A DNA stretch of 64,000 nucleotides from JAUYQR01 sp031415015 (GCA_031415015.1 JANOQT010000041.1:76550-140549), one strand, 5' to 3'. Shown: positions 44,621-52,992, counted from the first letter of the stretch. Numbers and translations: made by a program. The notes: generated by a model from the letters alone, not told the origin.

Positions 44621-45046
44621 ATGCGCAGCGTTTTCGCCGTTTGTGCGCTGGCGACACTGGTTGCCTGGCCATTTGCGGCACTGGCTGACCGGGTGGTGGC
44701 CCGGGTCAGCATTTCAAGCCAGACGATGAAGGTGTATCATGAGCGGCGGCGGCTGTTCGACTGGCCGGTCCCGACGGCAAAGTCCGGCAAGATCACCCCC
44801 ACCGGCACCTATGAACCAGAATTTCTGTCGAGAAACCACCTCTCGCGGCTGTATGGCGGCGCGCCGATGCCCTTTGCCATTTTCTACGATGGCAATTACC
44901 CGATCCACGGCACCGATCAGATCAAGCGGCTGGGCAAACCCGCCAGCCATGGCTGCGTCCGTCAGCATCCGGACAACGCAAAGATCCTGTTCGGAATGGT
45001 CAAGGCTGAAGGAATGCAGAACATGCGGGTCGTGATCGTCCAGTAA
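44621..45046 (+). CDS. L,D-transpeptidase (YkuD domain)
   Basis: 141 residues with a signal peptide ending at ALAD. The YkuD catalytic signature is complete: YPIHGTDQIKRLGKPASHGCVRQHPDNA (positions 95-122) with the catalytic cysteine in SHGCVR. It would form 3-3 cross-links in peptidoglycan or attach lipoproteins to it. GGAG-like sequence precedes the ATG. Single-domain, about the smallest size for the family. Confidence 0.93.
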   Translation: MRSVFAVCALATLVAWPFAALADRVVARVSISSQTMKVYHERRRLFDWPVPTAKSGKITPTGTYEPEFLSRNHLSRLYGGAPMPFAIFYDGNYPIHGTDQIKRLGKPASHGCVRQHPDNAKILFGMVKAEGMQNMRVVIVQ

Positions 45047-45063
45047 AGGCGGTGCCGACGGTG

Positions 45064-45125
45064 CGGTTCAGACCGGGCGGGGTTTTCATCGGCCGCGCCG
45101 CCGTGTAAGGCACCGGGCTGAACCG
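45064..45125. repeat. Long-range inverted repeat before suhB
   Basis: A 13-base arm (45064-45076) pairs with 45113-45125 at 12 of 13 positions (CGGTTCAG outer half perfect), with a 36-base loop, ending 14 bases before the suhB start. Could fold in the leader RNA and affect suhB translation. Confidence 0.5.
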
Positions 45126-45139
45126 ACCGGAGTTATGCC

Positions 45140-45925
45140 ATGCAAGGCAGTGCCAACCTCAACCTGATGATCAAGGCCGCGCGCAAGGCGGGGCGCAGCC
45201 TCGTCAAGGATTTCCGCGAGGTGGAAAACCTGCAGGTGTCCACCAAGGGCCCCGGTGATTTCGTGACCAAAGCCGACCGCGAGGCGGAACGGCTGATCAA
45301 GGAAGAACTGCTGGGCGGGCGTCCGACCTATGGCTGGCTGGGTGAAGAAACCGGCACCACAGATGGGGCCGATCCGACCCGGCGCTGGATTGTCGATCCG
45401 TTGGACGGCACCACCAACTTTCTGCACGGCATGCCGCATTGGGCAGTGTCCATTGCGCTGGAACACAAGGGCGAGATAGTGTCCGCCGTGGTCTTCGACC
45501 CGGCCAAGGACGAGATGTTCTGGGCTGAAAAGGGATCGGGCTGCTGGCTGAACGACAACAAGCGGATGCGCGTATCGGGACGGCGGTCGATGTCGGATGC
45601 GGTGTTTGCGACCGGCGTGCCGTTCGGTGCGAAGACCACCCTGCCTGCGACACTGCAGGATCTGGCGCGGCTGATGCCGGGCTGCGCCGGGGTGCGCCGC
45701 TGGGGTGCGGCCTCGCTGGACCTTGCTTATGTGGCGGCGGGCCGGTTCGATGGCTATTGGGAACGCGAGTTGCAGGCCTGGGACGTCGCCGCAGGGCTGT
45801 TGCTGGTGCGCGAGGCGGGCGGTCTGGTGTCCGCCATACGCGATGGGGCAGACCCGCTGGACGGGGCGCTGATTGCGGGCAATGACGGGCTGTTCGACGC
45901 GTTCCGGGGCGTGATCCGCGGCTAA
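45140..45925 (+). CDS. suhB: Inositol monophosphatase family protein SuhB
   Basis: 261 residues. Metal-dependent phosphatase with GDFVTKADREAE, WIVDPLDGTTNFLHGMPHWAVSI (metal ligands D, D) and WDVAAGLLLVREAGG. SuhB also acts in transcription antitermination with Nus factors in E. coli; whether this copy does is unknown. Ends convergent with the rhomboid gene, overlapping by four bases. The ATG has CGGAG before it. Confidence 0.93.
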   Translation: MQGSANLNLMIKAARKAGRSLVKDFREVENLQVSTKGPGDFVTKADREAERLIKEELLGGRPTYGWLGEETGTTDGADPTRRWIVDPLDGTTNFLHGMPHWAVSIALEHKGEIVSAVVFDPAKDEMFWAEKGSGCWLNDNKRMRVSGRRSMSDAVFATGVPFGAKTTLPATLQDLARLMPGCAGVRRWGAASLDLAYVAAGRFDGYWERELQAWDVAAGLLLVREAGGLVSAIRDGADPLDGALIAGNDGLFDAFRGVIRG

Positions 45926-46665
45926 CGCCGCCGCGGAACCAGTGGAATGTTGGACCGCGACGCCTGAAACTGCGTTTCGGGATGCGGCGGATGGCCCTGG
46001 GTTTCCTGCCAGTAGTCGCGCGCCCCGCGCCTGATCCAGACCGGCAGCGTCAGGAACAGGCCGCCAATAAACCCGCCTGCATGGGCCCAATAGGCCACCC
46101 CGCCCGCGTCAATCGGCGTGGCGATGCCGGAGAATATCTGGATTGCGAACCAGATCCCCAGCACGATCCAGGCCGGAATCGCAAAGATGCGAAAGAAGAT
46201 CACGAAGATGAACAGCACATCCACCTTGGCGCGGGGAAACAGCAGCAGATATCCCCCCATCACCCCGGCAATCGCCCCCGACGCGCCGACCATCGGCAGG
46301 ACAGACGTCAAATCCGCCACCGATTGCAGCCCTGCCGCCGCAAGACCGCTGGCAAGGTAGAAGGCAAGAAAGCCCGCGTGGCCCATCTCTTCTTCCAGAT
46401 TGTCGCCATAGATCCACAGGAACAGCATGTTCCCCGCCAGATGCATGAAGCCGCCGTGCAGGAACATCGAGGTGATCGGCGTCGCATACCCCTCGCCCGC
46501 CATCAGCCGTGCCGGGACAAGGCCCCAGGTCATGAAAAAGCGGTTCAGCTCCGGCTCTGACATCGACAGGAAATATCCAAGGAAAACCAGAATGTTGACC
46601 ACGATCAGGCTGATCGTGACAAACGGCGTTCGGCCCGATGGATTGTGGTCGCGGATCGGAAACAT
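45922..46665 (-). CDS. Rhomboid-family intramembrane serine protease
   Basis: 247 residues with six to seven helices. Catalytic serine in PMVGASGAIAGVMGGYL and histidine in AYWAHAGGFIGG; the L1-loop WR-like region is replaced by ARLMAGEGYATPITSMFLHGG, with HGGFMHLAGNMLFLW as in the family. Cleaves membrane-spanning substrates. ATG 46665 selected because the extended frame before it is arginine/proline-rich and unlike a membrane protein. Confidence 0.92.
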   Translation of the reverse strand: MFPIRDHNPSGRTPFVTISLIVVNILVFLGYFLSMSEPELNRFFMTWGLVPARLMAGEGYATPITSMFLHGGFMHLAGNMLFLWIYGDNLEEEMGHAGFLAFYLASGLAAAGLQSVADLTSVLPMVGASGAIAGVMGGYLLLFPRAKVDVLFIFVIFFRIFAIPAWIVLGIWFAIQIFSGIATPIDAGGVAYWAHAGGFIGGLFLTLPVWIRRGARDYWQETQGHPPHPETQFQASRSNIPLVPRRR

Positions 46666-46714
46666 GGGGGGGACAGTTCCCGATCCGCTATGGCCCGTCA
46701 AGTGCCCGAAAGTG

Positions 46715-49700
46715 TCAGGCGTCCGAGACGGTGGCCAGAAGTTGGGCGTTGCCGCCCGACGCTGTGGTGTCGATGCACAGATGCCGTTCCAGCATCGCAT
46801 GCGCGCGGTCCGGCCAGCCACCGATCAAGGGCAGGATCGGGCCGATCCGCGTGGCAAGCTCACGGGCATGGGCGCGGCCTGTCGCCTCATCTCCCCACCA
46901 GATCGCACCGGAAAAGCCACGCAGGCGGCCCAGCGCTTCGGGGGACAGGCCGGGTGCCTCTACCGCGCGCCCGCCAAGCTTGCGGATCGCCTCGGCCTGT
47001 TGCAGCGCGGACGCCTGACCGGGACCAAGGCACAGCACCGGTGCGCGGGCCACCAGTGTCAGCCGGTTGGATTCGCCCGTCGGACCCGGCAGATCAATGC
47101 CCTGCCCCGGCAGACCGGGCCAGGGGCCGCGCAGCACCTTGGCCACGACTGCCTCGTCGCTGCGGGTTCCGTCGTCCGTGGCCACTGGTGCCGGATTGCG
47201 ACAGAACCGGACAAGATATTCCGGCCCACCTGCTTTTGGCCCGGTGCCGGAAAGCCCTTCGCCGCCAAATGGCTGGCTGCCGACAACCGCCCCGATCTGG
47301 TTGCGGTTGACATAGGCGTTGCCGACGCGAAGCCGCTCGATCACCCGCTGCACGCGGTCGTCGATCCGGGTGTGCAGACCGAAGGTCAGGCCATAGCCGG
47401 ACGCGTTGACCGCATCGACCACGGCGTCAACCTCGCCGGACTTGAAGGTGGCGATATGCAGCACCGGCCCGAAAATCTCGCGCGGCATGGCCTGGATGCC
47501 CGGCACAGACAGCACCGTCGGCGCAATGAAGGTGCCGGTCTTCGGTGCTTTCAGCTCTTTCATCACCCGGCCTTCCTTGCGCGCCGCCTCGATATAGGCG
47601 CGGATGCCGGCTTGGGCTTCGGCGTCGATCACCGGACCCACATCGGTGGCCAGATGCCAGGGGTCGCCAAGGCTCAGATCGTCCATCGCGCCGAACAGCA
47701 TTTCAGTGATGGCGGGGGCCACCTCTTCCTGCACGTACAGACAGCGCAGCGCGGAACAGCGCTGACCTGCCGACTGGAAGGCTGCCGCAAGAATATCGCG
47801 CACCGCCTGTTCGGGCAGCGCGGTCGAATCCACCAGCATCGCATTCAATCCACCGGTTTCGGCGATCAGGGGGGCTGTAGGGTCCAGCTTGTCGGCCATC
47901 GCCTTGCGGATCTTCAGCGCGGTTTCAGTCGATCCGGTGAACGCCACGCCGTGGATGCGCGGGTCGCGGGTCAGGTCCGCCCCGATCACCCCATCGCCCG
48001 GAAGCAGTTGCAACGCCGTCGCCGGTACCCCGGCCTTGCGCAGAAGATCCACCGCGAGGGTGGCAATCAGCGGCGTCTGTTCGGCGGGCTTGGCGATGAC
48101 CGCGTTGCCGGTGGCCAGTGCCGCGGCAATCTGGCCGGTAAAGATCGCCAGCGGAAAGTTCCACGGGCTGATGCAGGCAAAGACCCCGCGCGGCGTCGCA
48201 AAACTGGCACCCCCGGCATAGTAGCGCAGGAAATCCACCGCCTCGCGCAGTTCCGACACGGCATCGGACTGCGTCTTGCCCGCCTCACGCGACAACAGCG
48301 TGAAGATGCGCCCGAAGTTCTTCTCGTACAGGTCTGCCGCTTTCAGCAGAACCGCAGTGCGTTCGGCCGGGGCGGCGGCCCAGGGTTCCGCCAGCCGCAG
48401 CGCGGAATCCACATCCGGCAGCGCCGCAGTCAACACATACCCAACCGGTTCCCCGGTCGCAGGGTTCTTGACCGTGTGGCGCAGCCCGCCCACAAGCCTG
48501 CCTGCCAGACGAGGCAGCCCTTCGAACAGGGTCTGAGCATCGGCGGACCGGGCCACCTCGATCCGGTCAAGGTCGGTGGCCTCGGTCAGGTCCCAGCCGA
48601 AAGAGTTCTTCCGCGCGCCGAACAGCATCGGGCCGCTCGGCAGCATCGGGTTGGCGACCGGGTCCATGGCCTCCATCGCGGTGACCGGGCAGGCGGCGAC
48701 AGTTTCCGGCGCAACCTCTTCATTGACGATCTGGTTGACGAAGCTGGAGTTGGCCCCGTTTTCCAGCAGACGACGGACCAGATAGGCCAGCAGATCGCGG
48801 TGTGCGCCGACCGGGGCATAGATCCGGCAGCGGGTGCCGTTGTCGGCAAGAACGATGTCATGCAGGCGCTCGCCCATCCCGTGCAGCCGCTGAAATTCGT
48901 AGGCCATCGGGTCTTTGGCCATGTCCAGGATGGCAGCCACGGTATGGGCGTTGTGCGTGGCAAACTGCGGATAGACGCGGTCGGTCATGCCCAGCAGCTT
49001 GCGGGCATTGGCGATGTAGCTGACGTCCGTAGCCTGCTTGCGGGTAAACACCGGAAAGCTTTTCAGACCAAGCACTTGCGCACGCTTTACCTCGGAATCC
49101 CAATAGGCGCCCTTCACCAGCCGGACCATGATCTTGCGGTCCAGCCGTTCAGACAGCGCATAAAGCCAGTCGATCACCGCCCCGGCGCGGCGGCCGTAGG
49201 CCTGCACCACGACGCCAAAGCCGTCCCAACCTTTCAGCGCCGGGTCCGACAGCACCGCCTCGATCACCTCCATCGACAGGGCCAGACGGTCGGCCTCTTC
49301 GGCGTCGATGTTGAAGCCAAGGCCCGCCGCCTTGGCCAAACCTGCCAGCGCCCGGATGCGGGGGACCAGTTCCTCCATCACGCGGTCACGCTTGGCCACC
49401 TCGTAGCGCGGATGCAATGCGCTGAGTTTCACTGAAATGCCGGGGTTCTGCCGGATGTCATTGCCGCGCGCCGCCCCGGCGATGGCCGTGATCGCCTTGG
49501 AATAGCTGAGGTGATAGCGCCGCGCGTCGCGTTCGGTGCGCGCCGCCTCGCCCAGCATGTCGTAGCTGTAGGTATAGCCCTTCGCCTCAAGTTCCTGCGC
49601 GCGGAACATCGCCTTGTCGATGTTTTCGCCCAGCACGAAGTTGCGGCCCATTTCTTTCATCGCGCGCGCGACGGCCTTGCGGATCACCGGCTCGCCCAGA

Positions 49701-50152
49701 CGTTTGACCAGCCCGCGCAGATTGCCGACAATGCCACGCTCGGTATCCTCAAGCACCTTGCCCGTCAGCATCAGCGCCCAGGTCGAGGCGTTGACAAGGC
49801 TTGAGGCAGAGCGGCCCAGATGCCGACCCCAGTCCGACGGCGCGATCTTGTCTTCGATCAGCGCATCCATCGTGCCCGAGTCCGGCACGCGCAACAGCGC
49901 TTCGGCCAGACACATCAGCGCAATGCCTTCGTCGGTGGACAAGCCGTATTCGGCCAGAAACACCTCCATCAGCCCCGGTCGCGCGCTGCCACGGATGCGA
50001 CCGACAAGATCGGCGCCAGCGGCTGTGATACGGGTGCGGGCAGCCGCATCCAGCTTTGTTTCCGCAATGAGCCGTCGCATCAGCGTGGCCTCATCGGCAA
50101 GGCTGCCAGCTTCGATGACGGACCAGAATGATTCGGCTGAATCGCGGGGCAT
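46715..50152 (-). CDS. putA: Bifunctional proline dehydrogenase / P5C dehydrogenase
   Basis: 1145 residues that oxidise proline to glutamate. Proline dehydrogenase barrel (VAKRDRVMEELVPRI; MVRLVKGAYWDSEVKRAQ; ATHNAHT) occupies roughly residues 150-470; the aldehyde dehydrogenase half has FACISPWNFPLAIFTGQ, VAFTGSTETALKI, ETGGLNAMLVDSTA and GQRCSALRCL with the catalytic cysteine. A C-terminal extension follows. The N-terminal RHH DNA-binding domain of E. coli PutA is absent, so regulation is left to the divergent Lrp-type gene. AGGAG lies six bases before ATG. Confidence 0.97.
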   Translation of the reverse strand: MPRDSAESFWSVIEAGSLADEATLMRRLIAETKLDAAARTRITAAGADLVGRIRGSARPGLMEVFLAEYGLSTDEGIALMCLAEALLRVPDSGTMDALIEDKIAPSDWGRHLGRSASSLVNASTWALMLTGKVLEDTERGIVGNLRGLVKRLGEPVIRKAVARAMKEMGRNFVLGENIDKAMFRAQELEAKGYTYSYDMLGEAARTERDARRYHLSYSKAITAIAGAARGNDIRQNPGISVKLSALHPRYEVAKRDRVMEELVPRIRALAGLAKAAGLGFNIDAEEADRLALSMEVIEAVLSDPALKGWDGFGVVVQAYGRRAGAVIDWLYALSERLDRKIMVRLVKGAYWDSEVKRAQVLGLKSFPVFTRKQATDVSYIANARKLLGMTDRVYPQFATHNAHTVAAILDMAKDPMAYEFQRLHGMGERLHDIVLADNGTRCRIYAPVGAHRDLLAYLVRRLLENGANSSFVNQIVNEEVAPETVAACPVTAMEAMDPVANPMLPSGPMLFGARKNSFGWDLTEATDLDRIEVARSADAQTLFEGLPRLAGRLVGGLRHTVKNPATGEPVGYVLTAALPDVDSALRLAEPWAAAPAERTAVLLKAADLYEKNFGRIFTLLSREAGKTQSDAVSELREAVDFLRYYAGGASFATPRGVFACISPWNFPLAIFTGQIAAALATGNAVIAKPAEQTPLIATLAVDLLRKAGVPATALQLLPGDGVIGADLTRDPRIHGVAFTGSTETALKIRKAMADKLDPTAPLIAETGGLNAMLVDSTALPEQAVRDILAAAFQSAGQRCSALRCLYVQEEVAPAITEMLFGAMDDLSLGDPWHLATDVGPVIDAEAQAGIRAYIEAARKEGRVMKELKAPKTGTFIAPTVLSVPGIQAMPREIFGPVLHIATFKSGEVDAVVDAVNASGYGLTFGLHTRIDDRVQRVIERLRVGNAYVNRNQIGAVVGSQPFGGEGLSGTGPKAGGPEYLVRFCRNPAPVATDDGTRSDEAVVAKVLRGPWPGLPGQGIDLPGPTGESNRLTLVARAPVLCLGPGQASALQQAEAIRKLGGRAVEAPGLSPEALGRLRGFSGAIWWGDEATGRAHARELATRIGPILPLIGGWPDRAHAMLERHLCIDTTASGGNAQLLATVSDA

Positions 50153-50176
50153 ATCGGACTCCTGTTTCGACTAGCA

Positions 50177-50190
50177 TACATCGGAATGTA
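50177..50190. promoter_or_regulatory. Candidate PutR operator
   Basis: TACAT (50177-50181), CGGA, ATGTA (50186-50190): an inverted repeat in the 101-base divergent region between putA and putR, 25 bases before putA. Confidence 0.5.
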
Positions 50191-50253
50191 CAGGCTGTTT
50201 TCCCTATTGATCTGTGATATGCGGGCGGAATGTGACTGAATTGGGGAAATCGC

Positions 50254-50715
50254 ATGTCAGATGACCGGGCCGATCTGGATCGTTTCGATCTTGCCATTCT
50301 GCGGGTGCTGTCCACGGAAGGCCGGATTTCAGCGGTTGAACTGGCGCGACGGATCGGGCTGTCGAAATCCCCGGCGCAGGCCCGGATGAAGCGGCTGGAA
50401 GAGGCTCGGGTAATCACCGGCTACCGCGCCATTCTGGACCCGATCAAGATGGGCCAGGCGCATGTGGCATTTGTCGAGGTACGGCTGAGCGACACGCGCG
50501 AGGCCGCCCTGCTGGCCTTCAACAAAGCGGTGCTGATGGTGCCCGAGGTGGAACAATGCCACATGATGGCCTCCAGCTTTGACTACCTGCTGAAGGTGCG
50601 GACCTCTGACATTCAGGCTTACCGTCGTGTTCTGGGCGAGACGATCAGCACCCTGCCTCACGTCGCCTCCACCTCCACCTATGTGGCGATGGAGGCGGTT
50701 AAAGAGGTGCTCTGA
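50254..50715 (+). CDS. putR: Lrp/AsnC-family proline-responsive activator PutR
   Basis: 153 residues: AsnC HTH (LDRFDLAILRVLSTEGRIS, ARRIGLSKSPAQARMKRLEE) and the ligand-binding RAM domain (AHVAFVEVRLSDTR, EQCHMMASSFDYLLKVR). In Agrobacterium and Rhodobacter the protein encoded opposite putA activates it when proline is present, and the arrangement here is identical. Starts after a GGGG-containing leader. Confidence 0.9.
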   Translation: MSDDRADLDRFDLAILRVLSTEGRISAVELARRIGLSKSPAQARMKRLEEARVITGYRAILDPIKMGQAHVAFVEVRLSDTREAALLAFNKAVLMVPEVEQCHMMASSFDYLLKVRTSDIQAYRRVLGETISTLPHVASTSTYVAMEAVKEVL

Positions 50716-50749
50716 GGCGGCAGACGGGCAGAAATGCCCATCTGCGGGG

Positions 50750-50875
50750 TCAATCCTTCGGCTTGCCGGACGAGATCGTCACCTTGGCATTGGTCGATGC
50801 GACGCTGACGGTCGGTTTCGCCGCCTCTTTCTTCGGCTTCTTCACTTCCTTGCGCTTGTTTTGTCCCTTGGCCAT
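50750..50875 (-). CDS. Small lysine-rich protein (41 aa)
   Basis: A 41-residue frame, MAKGQNKRKEVKKPKKEAAKP then TVSVASTNAKVTISSGKPKD, strongly basic and without membrane segments. AGGAA-like sequence precedes the ATG. Small KE-rich proteins of this kind are widespread in Rhodobacteraceae. The overlapping frame on the opposite strand is arginine-poor and lacks any such pattern; I think this one is real. Function unknown, perhaps nucleic-acid binding. Confidence 0.6.
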   Translation of the reverse strand: MAKGQNKRKEVKKPKKEAAKPTVSVASTNAKVTISSGKPKD

Positions 50876-51033
50876 GACTGTATTCCTTTTGGCTGGCGGC
50901 CCAACGCGGGCCCTGTCGTCAGACTACCGCCGCGCCCCGGTGATTGCACGGGACAATTTAGAGGACAATTGACCTGCAGGCTTGCCGGAACTGCCCCCCC
51001 GGCGGCACACTGGCGATCCGGAGGAAGCCGCTC

Positions 51034-51713
51034 ATGAGCCTTGATCGCGCCGCCACTGTGCAACCGCTGAACCGGGCCCGGGCGATGCCGGCAGGCTTCT
51101 ACACCGACGCCGCGACCTTCGCCGCAGAACGTGAGGCGCTGTTCCTCAAGCACTGGTCCTTCCTGTGCCGGGCGGAATCCCTGCCCCTGCCCGGCGACTA
51201 CCGCGCGTTCGATACCCCCGGCGGGCCCATCGTGCTGATCCGTGGCGATGACGGCACCCTGCGCGCTTTCGCCAATTACTGCCGCCACCGCGGCTCGATC
51301 CTGCTGGAGGGCACCGGAAACGTGAGGGGTCGCATCACCTGCCCCTATCCCGCATGGAGCTATCTGACCGACGGGCGGCTGTATGGCTGCCCCGACATGG
51401 CGGACGCGGTCGGCTTCGACAAGGTGGACAACGCGCTGGTCGCGCTGGACGTGGACATCTGGGAAGGCTTTGTCTTTGCCCGGTTTACCAGGGACGGCCC
51501 GCCGCTGATCGACCATCTTGGCGATTTCCCGGCCCGCATGGCGTCGCACCGGTTGGGCGACATGCGCTGCACCTGGACGATGGTTCTGGACGTGGCGTGC
51601 AACTGGAAACTGTTCCTGGAGAACGCGGTGGAGACCTACCACACGGGGATCGTTCACAAGACCACCGTCAGCGCGCAGCAGTCGCGCACCTTGGCCACGG
51701 TGGGGGACTGGAT
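51034..51713 (+). pseudogene. Rieske-type ring-hydroxylating oxygenase alpha subunit, truncated and with a lost cluster ligand
   Basis: 226 codons remain before an IS cuts the gene; complete proteins are about 380-430 residues. The fragment has the Rieske domain: Cys83 and His85 in NYCRHRGS, Cys103 in TCPYPAW. The second histidine of the CPYHxW motif is proline (P106), so the [2Fe-2S] cluster could not form. Part of the mononuclear iron site (ENAVETYHTGIVH, residues 197-208) remains. The frame runs on into the IS to a stop at 51810, adding about 30 nonsense residues. GGAGG precedes the ATG. Confidence 0.85.
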
Positions 51714-52120
51714 GGCTCTGTTGCACAAATCGTCTGATGGCCGGAATGCCCCTAACCCCGGACGGACTTATCCCACGACCTTCGTGACGGGGATGCCGGG
51801 CGCGGTGTAGCCGTTCAGCACGGCGACGCGAACCTGGAACTCCGCGACCTGGCGGTCGAAGTCGCGCGCCATGAGGCGCTGACCCAGCAATTTGACACGA
51901 TGCATTTTTGTCTCTGCGCGACTCCGGCGGTGGTAGCCGCTCCATCCATGGCCCGGCAGGCGCATCCGAAAGATGCTGCCGAGAGGGGTCGCCAGAGCGC
52001 TCGGCCGAGGTATTTCGATGCCCGCGGGGCCTCGGTGCGCGCGACTGCCCCGGCGCTATCGGCCTTCCAGGGTTTTGCGTTCTTGCGCGGCGGAATGATG
52101 GCAGCAGCACCCCGTTCGGC

Positions 52121-52160
52121 CCCTCTCGTGGTTTGCAAGCAAACCACTGCCGGGCAGTGG
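52121..52160 (+). repeat. Palindromic insert family A, copy 1
   Basis: 40 bp made of two adjoining hairpins: GGTTTGC-AA-GCAAACC (52130-52145) and CACTGCC-G-GGCAGTG (52145-52159), led by CCCTCTCGT. It sits inside the IS transposase gene between the codons for HDAI and GAAAII, and adds about 14 codons without breaking the frame at this point. Confidence 0.8.
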
Positions 52161-52197
52161 ATGGCGTCGTGACACTTGCGCGTGTCGCAGGCCCCGT

Positions 52198-52237
52198 CCG
52201 TTGCCCGGCAACGGTTTGCGAGCAAACCACGAGAGGG
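52198..52237 (-). repeat. Palindromic insert family A, copy 2 (inverted)
   Basis: Inverted copy of the family A element: CGTTGCC-C-GGCAACG (52199-52213) and GGTTTGC-GA-GCAAACC (52213-52228), then ACGAGAGGG. Compared with copy 1 the second stem has two pairs replaced by compatible pairs (A-T to G-C and C-G to T-A). It is 37 bp from copy 1 and also inside the transposase gene. Confidence 0.8.
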
Positions 52238-52416
52238 AGCGGTGACGCTGGCGATCTCCTGATCGGGCGGGATCTGGCCGCGCAAATCCGGCAGCATGGG
52301 CGCATCCCCAACGTCGCTGCTGGTGACCTCGACCGCCCTGATCTCCAGCGTTTCCTCATCAATCCCAAGATGGATCTTGCGCCAGACGCGACGTTTGGGA
52401 CCGCCATGCTTGCGCC

Positions 52417-52461
52417 TTCGTCGGGCAAACAGTCCCCCGGACTGTTTGCTGATCCGCCTCA
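52417..52461 (-). repeat. Palindromic insert family B, copy 1
   Basis: 45 bp centred on GCAAACAGTCC-CCC-GGACTGTTTGC (52425-52449), an 11-bp perfect stem, with common flanks TTCGTCGG and TGATCCGCCTCA. Located in the transposase gene just after the codons for GEGEW. Confidence 0.8.
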
Positions 52462-52601
52462 GTCCACTCTCCTTCGCCCTCGACCTTGATCCCCGTGCTG
52501 TCGATCAGCAGGTGCAACGGCCCCTGTGAACCGCGATAAGGGACGTTGACCTTCAGAGACTTCTGGCGCCGCGACAGCGTGCTGAAGTCGGGCACCGCCC
52601 A

Positions 52602-52629
52602 GTCTGGGCCGATCAGTCTGGGCCGATCA
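52602..52629 (+). repeat. 14-bp tandem duplication inside the dead transposase gene
   Basis: GTCTGGGCCGATCA occurs twice in direct succession (52602-52615 and 52616-52629) and shifts the transposase frame at the codons for LIGPDW. Confidence 0.85.
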
Positions 52630-52715
52630 GGCGCAGCAAGCTCTCGACGAAGCCGGTCGTCTGACGCAGCGCCATGCCGAAAAGGACCTTCATCGTCAGG
52701 CAGGTCTGGACGGCG

Positions 52716-52760
52716 TTCGTCGGGAAAACAGTCCCCCGGACTGTTTTCTGATCCGCCTCA
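52716..52760 (-). repeat. Palindromic insert family B, copy 2
   Basis: Same 45-bp element as copy 1, same orientation, identical except one stem pair: GAAAACAGTCC-CCC-GGACTGTTTTC (52724-52748), i.e. C-G replaced by A-T. Located in the N-terminal part of the transposase gene after the codons for RQPVYS. Confidence 0.8.
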
Positions 52761-52992
52761 CCACTGTAGACGGGCTGTCGCCCACGCTTGCCGGTCGGCT
52801 TCGCTGCCCAAGCCTTGTCAGGATCGAACCAAACCGTCAGTGAGGCGCGGCGCTTGAGCGCCCTGTTATGCGCGAGTTATACGCGGGCCAGTTCAGGGTC
52901 TTGCAGATCGGTGTCCTTGGTCTGCTCATGCCCTCCAGCTATCACGCTGGATTCACAAGATGAATCCCCCACCGCATTTGTGCGACAGAGCC

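Larger units (their letters stand above)
51768..52929 (-). pseudogene. IS5-family transposase, disrupted
   Basis: Reading minus strand, the start MSRPRTPICKTLNWPAYN, LTMKVLFGMALRQTTGFVE, PDFSTLSRRQKSLKV, LIDSTGIKVEGEGEW, RRVWRKIHLGIDEETL, DGACDTRKCHDAI, GAAAIIPPRKNAKPWK and the C-terminal KLLGQRLMARDFDRQ are all recognisable pieces of one IS5 (DDE) transposase. The frame is broken by a 14-bp tandem duplication, a further shift near 52870, and four palindromic inserts. The first catalytic D (STGIKVEGEG) and others remain recognisable, but no full protein can be made. Confidence 0.85.
51714..52992 (-). mobile_element. Degenerate IS5-family insertion sequence
   Basis: A 1,279-bp element with terminal inverted repeats GGCTCTGTTGCACAAAT (51714-51730) and, reversed, GGCTCTGTCGCACAAAT (52976-52992), 16 of 17 matching. 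It carries one transposase gene on the minus strand, now broken. No target-site duplication was found: the base triplets outside are GAT on the left and CGG on the right. Different genes flank the two ends, which suggests a deletion or recombination between IS copies. Confidence 0.85.

Noticed and set aside
46427..49435. 1002-codon open frame on the plus strand
   Set aside because: Opposite putA; product is Arg/His/Gln-rich with no recognisable motif, whereas putA motifs are complete on the other strand.
50763..50972. 69-codon plus-strand frame with a hydrophobic stretch
   Set aside because: Overlaps the lysine-rich small gene on the other strand, which has the better start and composition typical of the lineage; no good ribosome-binding site here.
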